Assembly (NCBI GenBank): GCA_030444405.1
Contig: JARFPM010000013.1
Location: 1-46,257, forward strand
Source: Nitrospira sp.
Lineage (GTDB): Bacteria; Nitrospirota; Nitrospiria; Nitrospirales; Nitrospiraceae
DNA: 46,257 nt
Direction of reading: 5' to 3'
The notes below the pieces were generated by a model. That model saw only the letters and a program-made list of their open reading frames with translations. It was not told where the DNA came from and made no database searches. Below are positions 1 through 8,500 of the stretch, piece after piece. Numbering within the stretch: position 1 is the first letter of the stretch; each line of letters opens with the position of its first letter. A program made the translations under genes and the position numbers.

Positions 1-1340
1 TCCGGGGCGACCACGTCGCGGTCGAGCTGGTCGGGATCGTAGGCGAAGTCGTCGTCGAGTCTCTCCCACCGCTTCGTCCGCGTCTCCCGATTCATCACCT
101 GCACGCTATACCCGGCTTCGACCGTGGAGCCTGCCTGCGTGATGGCGGTGCGGATGCGGTACACGTCGTAGTTGACGTTGACCCCGTCGGCCACGGCCTG
201 CTCGTGGTTGTATTCCATGACGAGGTTTTGATTGAAAAAGCCGAAGGTCTGCTTGTTGGGCGTGGCGGTGAGGCCGATGAGGTGAGCATCGAAGTATTCC
301 AGCACCTGCGCCCAGAGGTTGTAGATAGACCGATGGCATTCGTCGGTGACGATGATGTCGAAAGTCTCGATGGGGATAGCCGGGTTGTAGTCGATGGGTT
401 CTGGTTGCTTGAAGAGCCGTTCGAGGCCGGAGACGGAGGCTTCTTCGTCCTCCTCCGACAGTTCCCGCCCCTTGAGCATGGAATACATGCGCTGGATGGT
501 GCTGATGCAGACCCGCGCGGTGGTATCCAGGGTATTGCCCGCCAGCCGCTGGACAATGAACTCTTCGGTGAACTTGAAGTTGTTGTAGGGCGAAACGTAC
601 TGCTGAAACTCTTTCAATGTCTGGTCGCCCAGATTGCCGCGATCGACCAGGAAGAGCACGCGCTTGGCCCCGGCGAACTTGATCAGCCGGTAGATGAAGT
701 TGATAGCCGTGAAGGTCTTGCCGCTGCCGGTGGCCATTTGGATGAGGGAACGAGGGCGATCCTGGGCCAGCGACTTTTCGAGATTGTTGATGGCGGTGAT
801 CTGCGCAGGCCAGAGTCCGGTAGTGCTGAGTGGCGGCAGCGTTCTCAAGCGGCCACGGAGCGTCGGTGCTGCTTCTGCTGCCAGGGATGCGCCATGCAGA
901 TCTCTTGGTTCCTCGCAGCACTGCGGGATCATGGCCGCAAGCATCTCAGGTCGATGGAAGTTGAACACCGGGCGGCTGCGGGGTTGGGGATCGAGGCCGT
1001 TCGTGAAGCGCGTTTCCACGCCGGTGCTCTGGTAGAGAAACGGCAAGGGTCGGATATGGGCGGGTAGGTCGGCAGGAAGCCCCTTGCTGTATTTCTCGGC
1101 CTGGACTTCCACGCCGACTAACGGGAACCCTTCCTTCTTCGCCTCAACAACTCCGGCGGCTTTCGCATCTATATACAGGAGGTAATCCGCGAAGCCGTGC
1201 CCGCTTACGAGGGGGAAGTTTCTGAGGGCCACTCCTCGTCCAGCATGAAGATTGGTGCTCTTGTAGTCTTGGACTTTCCAGCCCGCCTGCTCCAGTGCCT
1301 GGTCGATATGCTCGCGCGCTTTGTCTTCGGGAGTGGCCAT
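1..1340 (-). CDS. hsdR: Type I restriction enzyme R subunit (HsdR), N-terminal part; runs off left edge
   Basis: ATP-dependent DNA translocase and nuclease subunit of a type I restriction-modification complex. The frame is open from an ATG at 1340 to the window edge, giving about 446 residues. Visible in order: an HsdR N-terminal nuclease domain with a PD-(D/E)xK pattern (D52, E66, K68); an SF2 helicase motif I, QMATGSGKT, at about 201-209; a DECH box (VTDECHR) near residue 332; then LTATPNKQT and NVNYDVYRIRT, typical of HsdR. The C-terminal helicase half and any hsdM or hsdS lie outside the window, so completeness of the system cannot be judged. The first 45 codons overlap, in another frame, the tail of the upstream lipoprotein ORF. 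Confidence 0.88.
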   Translation of the reverse strand, partial: MATPEDKAREHIDQALEQAGWKVQDYKSTNLHAGRGVALRNFPLVSGHGFADYLLYIDAKAAGVVEAKKEGFPLVGVEVQAEKYSKGLPADLPAHIRPLPFLYQSTGVETRFTNGLDPQPRSRPVFNFHRPEMLAAMIPQCCEEPRDLHGASLAAEAAPTLRGRLRTLPPLSTTGLWPAQITAINNLEKSLAQDRPRSLIQMATGSGKTFTAINFIYRLIKFAGAKRVLFLVDRGNLGDQTLKEFQQYVSPYNNFKFTEEFIVQRLAGNTLDTTARVCISTIQRMYSMLKGRELSEEDEEASVSGLERLFKQPEPIDYNPAIPIETFDIIVTDECHRSIYNLWAQVLEYFDAHLIGLTATPNKQTFGFFNQNLVMEYNHEQAVADGVNVNYDVYRIRTAITQAGSTVEAGYSVQVMNRETRTKRWERLDDDFAYDPDQLDRDVVAP

Positions 1341-2257
1341 GGGCGCCTAGAATACCTCTTTAATGCGTGGAAATCACCTCGCCTGTCGGGGGGACGTGAG
1401 GCTAAAGAATGGCTCCAAGGAAGTGCTGAGCCTGCGTCGATGAGACGTTGGAGTTTCGTGACGGCGTGGTGACGCTGCTCGGGAGTCACATGCTGATCGA
1501 TAGAAAGGACCATGGTCTTGGCGGCTTCGCGCATTTGGCGGACTGCGTTGTGATAGGACTGTGGAGCGGTCTTGTCGGGGGAGACGAACATGGTGTGGAG
1601 TTCTCGGGCGATCCGCTCGGGAGTCCGGGGCTGATGGAGGAGGGTCAGGAGTTCCTGCTGGCGCTGTTGCTGATAGGCAACCAAGACCTCCTGCACATCG
1701 GGAAGCCCGAGGCTCCACTCGCGAATCCGTTCCTGCTGTTCTTTGGTCAGCGGCCCCAGCCAGTCTTTCAACCAATCAAGGGTGGCCTCAGCTCGCTTGC
1801 TCAAACGTTCGGACGGCGGGTTCTGAACAAGGCGTTCGGTTTTGGCGTTGTCTTTCTGCAAAACCGATTCGAACGTGCGCACCTGACGGGCGTCCACCGA
1901 GGCGAGAAAGACCCCGCTCTCGGCTACGACACGCTCAAAGAGGTCGGCGCGTAGACGATCATAGGTGGCATAGGCCCAATCGACATCCGGACCTGTGAGT
2001 CCCTGCTCGATCCGCTGACCGATCTCGCGAAGGAAGGTTTCATACTGTGGCAGAGCCTCATGCCGGTGTCGGGTGAGCAAGGGCGTAAGACGTTGTGCCA
2101 GATCATGACGTTGGTTGCTGTTGAGGTCGAAATAGTGGTCGAGCTGCCACAGGATGATTCGATCGGCGTAGCGATAGGTGGTGGTGAGCGAGCAGCCGGC
2201 GAGGGCCAGCAGGAGCAGAACGAGGCACCAGAGCCACGGGTGGTGCCGTTCGGGCAT
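1205..2257 (-). CDS. DUF6279-like lipoprotein with aberrant C-terminus
   Basis: Predicted outer-envelope lipoprotein of unknown function. I chose the ATG at 2257 because AGAGGAGAG lies just upstream and the resulting N-terminus is a lipoprotein signal peptide (hydrophobic run, then LALAGCS lipobox, Cys at about residue 22). After it comes TTTYRYADRIILWQLDHYF, which I recognise as the hallmark of DUF6279 proteins, followed by a long helical domain. Family-like sequence stops at LQRLID near residue 272. The remaining roughly 78 residues are basic, low-complexity and unlike the family, and overlap the hsdR start by 136 bp. The original stop codon was probably lost by frameshift or rearrangement. 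Family assignment is from memory of the motif. Confidence 0.7.
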   Translation of the reverse strand: MPERHHPWLWCLVLLLLALAGCSLTTTYRYADRIILWQLDHYFDLNSNQRHDLAQRLTPLLTRHRHEALPQYETFLREIGQRIEQGLTGPDVDWAYATYDRLRADLFERVVAESGVFLASVDARQVRTFESVLQKDNAKTERLVQNPPSERLSKRAEATLDWLKDWLGPLTKEQQERIREWSLGLPDVQEVLVAYQQQRQQELLTLLHQPRTPERIARELHTMFVSPDKTAPQSYHNAVRQMREAAKTMVLSIDQHVTPEQRHHAVTKLQRLIDAGSALPWSHSLASRPPDRRGDFHALKRYSRRPWPLPKTKRASISTRHWSRRAGKSKTTRAPIFMLDEEWPSETSPS

Positions 2258-2752
2258 ACTTCTCTCCTCTGCCATCCAATGGTTCATGACGTCTTCTGAT
2301 ATGTTCGCAAGCATTGCGGCGTGATGCAAGGGGATGCTGTGAGGAAAAAACTGCTGAGCCGAAAGTCCTGACTGTTGAATCTGCCCTGCCCGTGCGACAG
2401 AAAAGGTGCAGCAACCTTTCTGTAACTGACTTGCATGCCGCCGCAGCTTACCCTTTCCTCAGCGAGATTCACCCCCTCTGAGGAAGGGGAATGGTGAAAG
2501 AAGTGCTGAGTGCCACCGAACAGTGCTGAGTATTGAGTGCTGAGCGGCAAGGACGAAGAGCTGATGGCTTCTGGCAGAAGCAGGAGACGAGCGGCTCGTC
2601 GAATGGGCTGCCTGCTCAATCGAGGCAAGGATTTTGGCGCTGGCTCATGGCAAGCAGAACGGGAACGTGACGCGGTGTCCTCATGGCCGTTGCGTGTCCC
2701 ATCGGAGTAGAATCGCAGCACGCGCGGTGCTTTCCCTCAGGAGAACTGGCCG
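2258..2752. other. Intergenic region between divergent genes; repeats and one hairpin
   Basis: No convincing gene in about 495 bp; open frames here lack recognisable protein character. It must hold the promoters of the leftward lipoprotein and the rightward peptidase. I see a hairpin at 2397-2423 (arms ACAGAAAAGGT and ACCTTTCTGT, one bulged A), three copies of AGTGCTGAG between 2502 and 2544, and a degenerate GATGGC-type repeat at about 2555-2581. Confidence 0.5.
2501..2544. repeat. Short direct repeats AGTGCTGAG (three copies)
   Basis: Copies lie at about 2502-2510, 2522-2530 and 2536-2544. A fourth copy (GAAGTGCTGAG, 1420-1430) lies inside the aberrant 3' part of the lipoprotein gene. They look like slipped-strand or intergenic repeat DNA with no coding sense. 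Confidence 0.55.
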
Positions 2753-3733
2753 ATGCTGGTGACGACGGAAATGAATGAGCGCAATCGCCGGGAGGCGCTG
2801 GCGGCCGCCGGACTGGCGGCGCTCATGGCCGCGTGGCTGGGCTGGCTCTTCCCGGTGCTGTGGCTACTCGTGGGGCTGAGTCCTCTCGCCTACTGGTGGG
2901 TGCGCCGGCGCTGTCTCCGGCGGCTGGCGGTGATGCGGCAGCCGTTTCCGGCTGCGTGGGAGACGATTCTGCGCACGCACGTGGCGTTCTTCCGGGCCCT
3001 GGATGGGACGGGCCAGGCGCGGTTTCGGCAACTGGTGCAGATCTTCCTGGATGAGGTCCGGGTCACGGGGATCCGCACAGAGGTGGACGACACCATCCGC
3101 GTGCTGGTCGCGGCGAGCGCGGTGATTCCGATCTTTGGATTTCACGACTGGACGTATCACCGGCTGCACGAGGTGCTGATCTATCCGGACGCATTCGACG
3201 ACGCCTACCGGACCACCGGGGGCAAGCAGGAGACGATTTTGGGTATGGCGGGGCTGCACCATTTGAGCGGGGTGATGATTCTCTCGAAACCGGCGTTGCT
3301 GGCGGGATTCGATCATCCGTCCGGGCATCACCACGTGGGGGTGCACGAGTTCGCGCACCTGGTCGAGCGGGAGGAACGCGAGTATGGGATCCCGCCGGAA
3401 GTGCCCTGGATGGCGGTGCGGCAGTGGATGCGGTTTGTGGCGCAGGAACTCGCCCATCCGTCACGGCCACGGGCCAGGCTGGACGCCTATGCCTACACGA
3501 ACGAGCATGAATTCTTCGCGGTGCTGGCCGAATATTTCTTCACCTCGCCCGCGTCCCTGGAACGACGAGCCCCGGCCCTGTATGCCCTCATACGGGACCT
3601 GTTTCACCAGGACCCGCGGGCGCTGCTCAGCCTGGCTCCTCGTCCACCCGGTGGTCTTGGCCGCAACGCCCCCTGTCCCTGCGGCAGCGGGAACAAATAC
3701 AAACACTGTTGTTTCGCCAAGGCCGGCTCGTGA
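2753..3733 (+). CDS. MtfA-like zinc metallopeptidase (M90 family) fused to a SEC-C zinc motif
   Basis: Predicted zinc peptidase related to MtfA, which in E. coli binds the Mlc repressor and is an aminopeptidase. Layout of the 326 residues: a hydrophobic segment at about 17-48 that should anchor it in the inner membrane; an MtfA-like domain with the zinc site HEFAH (198-202) and the family segment NEHEFFAVLAEYFF (250-263) carrying the third ligand region; and a C-terminal SEC-C motif, NAPCPCGSGNKYKHCC (305-320), as in the SecA tail. E. coli MtfA lacks both the membrane segment and the SEC-C tail. AGGAG lies 9 nt before the ATG. It is monocistronic, with a hairpin about 60 bp after the stop. 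The substrate is unknown. Confidence 0.85.
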   Translation: MLVTTEMNERNRREALAAAGLAALMAAWLGWLFPVLWLLVGLSPLAYWWVRRRCLRRLAVMRQPFPAAWETILRTHVAFFRALDGTGQARFRQLVQIFLDEVRVTGIRTEVDDTIRVLVAASAVIPIFGFHDWTYHRLHEVLIYPDAFDDAYRTTGGKQETILGMAGLHHLSGVMILSKPALLAGFDHPSGHHHVGVHEFAHLVEREEREYGIPPEVPWMAVRQWMRFVAQELAHPSRPRARLDAYAYTNEHEFFAVLAEYFFTSPASLERRAPALYALIRDLFHQDPRALLSLAPRPPGGLGRNAPCPCGSGNKYKHCCFAKAGS

Positions 3734-3761
3734 TGCATGACGCCTCTCTTCCTGGGGACGG

Positions 3762-3796
3762 AGAGCGGATGGCTGATGGCTTATGGCTTATGGCAG
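3762..3796. repeat. Degenerate short tandem repeat (GGATGGCTGATGGCTTATGG type)
   Basis: A run of GATGGC/TTATGGC units just after the peptidase gene. Similar runs occur at about 2555-2581, 5128-5183 and 5468-5512, each in an intergenic position and often preceded by GAGAGCG or AAGAGCG. This looks like a dispersed intergenic repeat family. Confidence 0.6.
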
Positions 3797-3827
3797 GACC
3801 CTTCAAAGGGATCCTGCATCTTCTTCT
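3793..3827 (+). terminator. Possible terminator after the MtfA-like gene
   Basis: Hairpin with arms GCAGGACCCTT and AAGGGATCCTGC (one bulged base) and a CA loop, followed by the pyrimidine-rich ATCTTCTTCT. The T-run is interrupted, so it is not a canonical Rho-independent terminator. Confidence 0.4.
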
Positions 3828-4087
3828 GAGACCCTCGTGACTATATCCGACAAGCAAAACACCGTTAAGACCCATTTCGCGACCCAGCGGAGGGGTGAGT
3901 GCTCCACTCCCCTCGCTGCGCACCATTTCAACACCCTGCTCCGCCAGGCCGTAGACCGGCACGCTTCGACAACATAGAATAGCCTGACGTCTTCATCCGG
4001 CCGGCACTGTTGCTGTTCGGAGCTTCCGCGCTTGAACTGACCAGGGGCACTTCCCCGTGTTTGGATTGTAATGCATTCTCCTGGGCC

Positions 4088-5116
4088 ATGACATACGTCG
4101 CTGGATGTGTCGTAACCCTGCTGGCTCTGGCAGGATGGGTTTATGCGCGATACGAGTTCGATCTTTCTGAGGTCACCGCGCGGCTGGTCAGAGACAGCCA
4201 CGTTGCGACAACGGCCTGCGGCCCCATCGAGTACTCGGATGTAGGATCGGGCCCGGCCGTTCTCGCTATCCATGGAGCCGGTGGTGGCTATCCTCAAATG
4301 GCGGAGTTTGGCACTACCCTGGCCACTGCCGGATTTCGTGTGGTCGCTGTCTCCCGGTTTGGCTATCTCCGAACACCACCCCCCATCAATGCCGGGGTGA
4401 AAGAGCAGGCGGCTGCTCATGCGTGCCTTTTGGATAGCTTGGGGATCACGACTGCCGCAGTCTTTGGGATTTCCGCCGGCGCCTCATCATCCATACGGTT
4501 CTGTCTGGACTTTCCGGCCCGTTGCTCCGCCTTAGTCCTGCTCGTCCCAGCAGCCTTTCCCCCCGGCACAACCACGAAGGACACCACGCCTCCGTCACCC
4601 TATATGTCGTTTGTGCTCGATCATGTGCTGAGGTCAGACTTCTTGATCTGGACACTGACACGAGTGGCTCCGCGCATGCTGATTGAAACGGTCCTGGCGA
4701 CACCGATCGATGTGTATCAGAAGGCCGATTCCAGCGAACAGGCACGAGCACTCCGCATCATCAAAGACATCTTTCCAGTTAGTCAGCGGATTGAAGGCTT
4801 ACGCATCGATGCCCGCATGGCCGCCCCCCTGATTCCTGAGGAACTCAAGACAATCTCGGTGCCGACGCTCGCAATTAGCTGTGAGGATGATCTGTACCGG
4901 ACTCTGGCAGGAGCTTCGTACGCCACACAGCACATTCCGGGTGCTCGCTTGGTCACGTTTCAGAGCGGCGGTCACGGCTGGCTTGGCCACGATGCGGATG
5001 TGAAACGTGAGATCTCGCAATTTCTCCAAGCGGTTACGTTGTCAAACGCAACCGGCGAGGGAAGAAGCGGTGTCAGGACCCTGTCTGTAACGGATTCATC
5101 CGAACAGTCGTTCTGA
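4088..5116 (+). CDS. Membrane-anchored alpha/beta-hydrolase fold protein
   Basis: Serine hydrolase of the alpha/beta-hydrolase superfamily; substrate unknown. From the ATG at 4088 it has 342 residues: an N-terminal hydrophobic helix (about 5-20), the oxyanion segment HGAGGG (62-67), a nucleophile elbow GISAG (Ser129), an acid in SCEDD (about 267-268) and a catalytic His in GGHGW (about 296). All three triad positions are present, so it should be active. The frame is open upstream to a TTG at 4010, but no Shine-Dalgarno favours that start; none is strong for 4088 either, so the start is uncertain. It has no operon partner; the preceding 277 bp holds only the repeat and hairpin. Confidence 0.75.
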   Translation: MTYVAGCVVTLLALAGWVYARYEFDLSEVTARLVRDSHVATTACGPIEYSDVGSGPAVLAIHGAGGGYPQMAEFGTTLATAGFRVVAVSRFGYLRTPPPINAGVKEQAAAHACLLDSLGITTAAVFGISAGASSSIRFCLDFPARCSALVLLVPAAFPPGTTTKDTTPPSPYMSFVLDHVLRSDFLIWTLTRVAPRMLIETVLATPIDVYQKADSSEQARALRIIKDIFPVSQRIEGLRIDARMAAPLIPEELKTISVPTLAISCEDDLYRTLAGASYATQHIPGARLVTFQSGGHGWLGHDADVKREISQFLQAVTLSNATGEGRSGVRTLSVTDSSEQSF

Positions 5117-5127
5117 AGATCGGAGCG

Positions 5128-5183
5128 CATGGCGCATGCCTGATGGCGGGAGCTGCAGAGAAGAGCGGATGGCTAGATGGGAA
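5128..5183. repeat. Degenerate ATGGC-type intergenic repeat
   Basis: Contains CATGGCGCATGCCTGATGGC and AGAAGAGCGGATGGCTAGAT, resembling the repeat at 3762-3796. It lies between the hydrolase stop and the convergent MoaD-like gene and slightly overlaps the 3' end of the latter. Confidence 0.5.
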
Positions 5184-5451
5184 TGTCGCGTGTGCCGTCG
5201 TAGGAGGCGCGGGACTGAAAGGAGAATTTCACCACATCGCCGTCTTGGACCGGCGAATCCTCGCCGCCGATCCGCTTGTTGACCGTGACGAGGAGCTCCC
5301 GATTGGCGAAGTAGGGCTTGAGCCCGCCAAGCTGTTCCTGATTCGCCTCGACCAGCTTCTTCACCGTCGTCGGCCCGGACACCCGAACCTCGAGGTCGCT
5401 TTCCCCGACTGCCTCACGCAACGTATTGCCCAGCACCAGCACGGTCACCAT
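5173..5451 (-). CDS. MoaD/ThiS-like beta-grasp protein lacking a C-terminal Gly-Gly
   Basis: Small (92 residues) ubiquitin-like beta-grasp protein of the MoaD/ThiS group, whose classical members carry sulfur on a C-terminal diglycine for molybdopterin or thiamine synthesis. Family features are the short beta-strand start VTVLVLGNTLRE, the VKKLVEANQ helix and the VNKRIGGEDSPVQDGDVV segment that normally precedes the tail. The C-terminus here is SYDGTRDIPI, with no GG, so conventional activation by an E1-like enzyme is not expected unless the tail is cut. GGAGGG sits before the ATG at 5451. It follows the large dehydrogenase on the same strand with a 107-bp gap. No moa, thi or E1-like gene is nearby. 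Confidence 0.7.
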   Translation of the reverse strand: MVTVLVLGNTLREAVGESDLEVRVSGPTTVKKLVEANQEQLGGLKPYFANRELLVTVNKRIGGEDSPVQDGDVVKFSFQSRASYDGTRDIPI

Positions 5452-5467
5452 GAACCCTCCTTCCTCA

Positions 5468-5512
5468 AGAGCTTATGGCATATGGCTGATAGCAAGAATG
5501 AAGAACGGATGC
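5468..5512. repeat. Degenerate TTATGGC/GATAGC intergenic repeat
   Basis: GAGCTTATGGCATATGGCTG followed by ATAGCAAGAATG, another member of the repeat set, between the MoaD-like gene and the dehydrogenase gene. Confidence 0.45.
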
Positions 5513-5558
5513 CTCGAACAACCGGCTTACTCTTGGTCCGTGCCATAGCTACTCGCCA

Positions 5559-8396
5559 TCAGTTCTTCTCACGACGGTCGGCTGCCTCATAGGCCTCGTG
5601 CAGCAGCTGCGCGACGTGTTTGACCTCCACTCCTTGCCGCAACCCGTTCTTCAATTGAATCATGCAGGCCGGGCAACTGGTGGCCACCACGTCTGCCTCG
5701 GTTTGCGCGATGGCACGGGCTTTCCGGTCGAAGATCTTCTGTGATGTGGCATAGTCTTTTATGAGGTATGTCCCAGCCCCTCCCGCACAACGATCGGCAT
5801 CCTGCATCTCGACGAAATTAACCCCCGGCAAAGACGACAGCACCTGCCGTGGCTCTTTCGTCACCCCGGCGGCCCGGAGATGGCAGGATGAATGATAGGT
5901 GACGCGTTTTGTCGTTCCGCCGGTGTTGGCCATGGGAGGATGCTGCGGTGAGCGGGCGACGAATTCCGAAATATGCACCACCTTCTTGGCCAGTTCTTCG
6001 GCTTGCCGCCGCTCGGCCCCTTCTGGAAAGAGTGCGGGATAGTCTTTCAGCATGAGTGTGCAGGAAGCACAGCCGGTTACAATCGTTTCGTAGGGAGCGA
6101 ATGACCGGAGGTTAAATCGGGCGCCGTCGCGCGCAAGCTCAACGTGTCCGTAGGTCTGAACCGGGGTCCCGGAACAACGTTGTGGCGGTAGTGCCGGCTC
6201 GACTCCGTGTTTCTTCAACACGTCAATCACCGCATCTCCCACTCCATCGTCGAAATAGTTCGCCGCGCATCCGTGAAAATAGGCCACACCTCCCAGTTGG
6301 GACGGGCTCGAGCCGGCTGGAATCAAGTCCGTATGGCGCTCCCGCAAGTGCCTGGCCGCGAGCTTCGGCAACACCAGCTCGCGTGGCAGACGCGCCGTGG
6401 GGGCCAACAGGGTCATCACCGGCTTCGTGGCCGACTCCAGAAGCCCTCGTAACCATGGGCGATCCCAGAACCGTTGTGTGCGCCCCAGGAATCGCAGCAG
6501 GGACTCAAAGCCCGTCCCCCAGGCTTGGAGCCGGAAGATCCAGCCGGCCAGCCGGTTGGGATGTTCGGCCCGCTTTTGCAGAATCAACTCAGAGACGTCC
6601 ACGCCGGCGGGACAGATCGTCCGGCACGATTTGCAATTGAGACAGGCCTCCACCACCCGCTGGGAGTTCAGATAACTGTAGTCCTTGGCCGTCACGATTT
6701 CGAACCACCCGCGCGAACTCATGTCTTCGGATTGAAAGACATCGTAGACCGGGCACACTGAATTGCATTTGGCGCAGGTCGCGCAGGACTTCGACAGTCT
6801 GGTGTAGTCGATATGTTCGGTAAACGAGGTCTCGCTCAGCTTGATGCCTGGATTGAGCACGTTTCCAGGGTCGAACGATTGCTTGACCTGGACGAACAGG
6901 TCGTAGAGTTCTTCGCCGAACATGGTCTTCACAAACTCGGCACGGACACGCCCGTCACCATGTTCACCACAGATTGATCCGCCGAAACGATTCAGGACTG
7001 TCGTATGAATGTCCCGATAGGCATTCACCATTTTTTCGAAATCGCCACGATCGTTCACGTCCAACAGCGGAACGATGTGTGCGTTCCCGTTTCCGATATG
7101 GCCGAAGATCGCGACCGGCACGCTCTGCCCTTCGAAGAACTCTTCCAGATACCGGATCAACTCGCTGATCCTCTCGGCCGGCACGACGACGTCGTCGACA
7201 AAATTGATCGGTTTCTTCTTGGGATCGAATCGATAGAGCGTCGGATACAATGCCTTTCGAGCCTTCCAGAGTTGCTCCCGACGCTCCGCATCGAACGCGA
7301 GCGTAGGTTCCGACGCCAGCTTGTAGGGCCGGCAGATGGCGGCCAAGGCTTCGGCCCGCTCACGGAGGTCGATCTCGAGCGAATCCGCGTCGAGCTCAAG
7401 CAGCAGCGTGGCCGTCGCATCGGCCGGAATGCCATGTTTCCCTCGGCCGATCAAGTTGAGCGTATTGGCGTCCATGACTTCCAAGGCACTCGGCCGGAGC
7501 GTCAGGATCCGAGGCACGGCGTCGCCGACTTCTTCCAAGTTGTTGAAGTGGATGAGCGCCGTCAGCGTGGACTTGGGCTTGTCCACCAGCGTGAGAGTCG
7601 CTTCACTCATGACGCCCAGCGTTCCTTCGCTGCCGACGAACAATTTGGGCAAGTCAAAGACTCCCTGTGCCAGCCCCTCGGCCACCCCAAAGAGGTTGTA
7701 CCCGCAGCTGTTCTTGCTGACGGTCGGCCGTTTCGCGGCGATGAGATCCGCATGGGCCTGGGTCATGACCAGGACATCCCGCAAGGCCGGTACTGTCGTG
7801 AGCAGACGCTCCAGCGTCGAATCATTGAGATCATAGGATCGCGCCTCGATCCAGGTCGACGAGGTGAGGCATAGTCTAAGACTCTGAACATTGTCCTTCA
7901 CCGACCCGTAACGCAGCGTGTGCGGGCCGGACGAATTGTTGGCGACCATGCCACCGAGCTTGCACATGTCGCCGCTCGACGGGTCCGGTCCGAACAACAG
8001 CCCTTGGGAACTGAGCTGTTTATTCACTTCTGCCAGGACGATACCCGGCTGGACCCTGGCCCATCGCTCCTCTCGATTCACTTCAAGGATCCGATTCAGA
8101 CGTGAGACGTCGAGGATGATCCCTGAACCGATGGCGGAACCGGTCAAATTGGTGCCGGCTGCCCGAGGCGTGAGGGGAATGCCTCGCGACACGGCATAGC
8201 CGATGGTCGCGGCGATATCCTCTTCCGATTCAACGAGCACCACCGCCTGCGGCTCGATGCGATAGATGCTGGCATCGACGGCGTAGGCCGTCCGGGTGGG
8301 GACGTCGTCCTTGACCTTGTCGGCCCCGAGTTTGGCCCGAAGATCGGCAGCGATGGCGCGGGATCGATCCGGAAGAATGAGAGTTGAAGCGGTCAT
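5559..8396 (-). CDS. Fused FAD-linked and Fe-S 2-hydroxyacid dehydrogenase (GlcD/GlpC or D-lactate dehydrogenase type)
   Basis: Membrane-associated respiratory dehydrogenase that oxidises a D-2-hydroxyacid (glycolate, D-lactate or D-2-hydroxyglutarate are the usual substrates) and passes electrons via Fe-S clusters. Domains in 945 residues: FAD-binding PCMH (about 48-230, with PRAAGTNLTGSAIG); FAD-oxidase C domain (about 270-520, with GHIGNGNAH and GEHGDGR); two 4Fe-4S motifs, CATCAKCNSVCP (538-549) and CLNCKSCRTICP (585-596); then two cysteine-rich CCG domains with HGCAANYFDDG, TGCASC, SSCHLRAAG and ATSCPACM. This is the GlcD+GlcF fusion also seen in YdiJ-like enzymes. The ATG at 8396 is divergent from the NAD-linked dehydrogenase gene; the 104-bp gap must hold both promoters. 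Confidence 0.9.
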   Translation of the reverse strand: MTASTLILPDRSRAIAADLRAKLGADKVKDDVPTRTAYAVDASIYRIEPQAVVLVESEEDIAATIGYAVSRGIPLTPRAAGTNLTGSAIGSGIILDVSRLNRILEVNREERWARVQPGIVLAEVNKQLSSQGLLFGPDPSSGDMCKLGGMVANNSSGPHTLRYGSVKDNVQSLRLCLTSSTWIEARSYDLNDSTLERLLTTVPALRDVLVMTQAHADLIAAKRPTVSKNSCGYNLFGVAEGLAQGVFDLPKLFVGSEGTLGVMSEATLTLVDKPKSTLTALIHFNNLEEVGDAVPRILTLRPSALEVMDANTLNLIGRGKHGIPADATATLLLELDADSLEIDLRERAEALAAICRPYKLASEPTLAFDAERREQLWKARKALYPTLYRFDPKKKPINFVDDVVVPAERISELIRYLEEFFEGQSVPVAIFGHIGNGNAHIVPLLDVNDRGDFEKMVNAYRDIHTTVLNRFGGSICGEHGDGRVRAEFVKTMFGEELYDLFVQVKQSFDPGNVLNPGIKLSETSFTEHIDYTRLSKSCATCAKCNSVCPVYDVFQSEDMSSRGWFEIVTAKDYSYLNSQRVVEACLNCKSCRTICPAGVDVSELILQKRAEHPNRLAGWIFRLQAWGTGFESLLRFLGRTQRFWDRPWLRGLLESATKPVMTLLAPTARLPRELVLPKLAARHLRERHTDLIPAGSSPSQLGGVAYFHGCAANYFDDGVGDAVIDVLKKHGVEPALPPQRCSGTPVQTYGHVELARDGARFNLRSFAPYETIVTGCASCTLMLKDYPALFPEGAERRQAEELAKKVVHISEFVARSPQHPPMANTGGTTKRVTYHSSCHLRAAGVTKEPRQVLSSLPGVNFVEMQDADRCAGGAGTYLIKDYATSQKIFDRKARAIAQTEADVVATSCPACMIQLKNGLRQGVEVKHVAQLLHEAYEAADRREKN

Positions 8397-8500
8397 AATG
8401 GCACGTGGCGCATTCTAGACGGCAGGCGGACGGAGGACAAGAGGCGGTTGTCGGCAGGCCCTGGTATCCCGTAGAATCTCGCTCGCCTTCGAGCGACTCT

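Noticed and set aside
204-1067. Long plus-strand frame (287 codons) opposite hsdR
   Set aside because: Antisense to a clearly conserved hsdR frame; the product has no recognisable family character.
2284-2721. Minus-strand frame of 145 codons in the large intergenic region
   Set aside because: Low-complexity product, crosses repeats, no ribosome binding site or family match.
7005-7874. Plus-strand frame of 289 codons
   Set aside because: Antisense shadow of the FAD/Fe-S dehydrogenase, rich in Arg, Asp and Gln as expected for the complement of GC-rich coding DNA.
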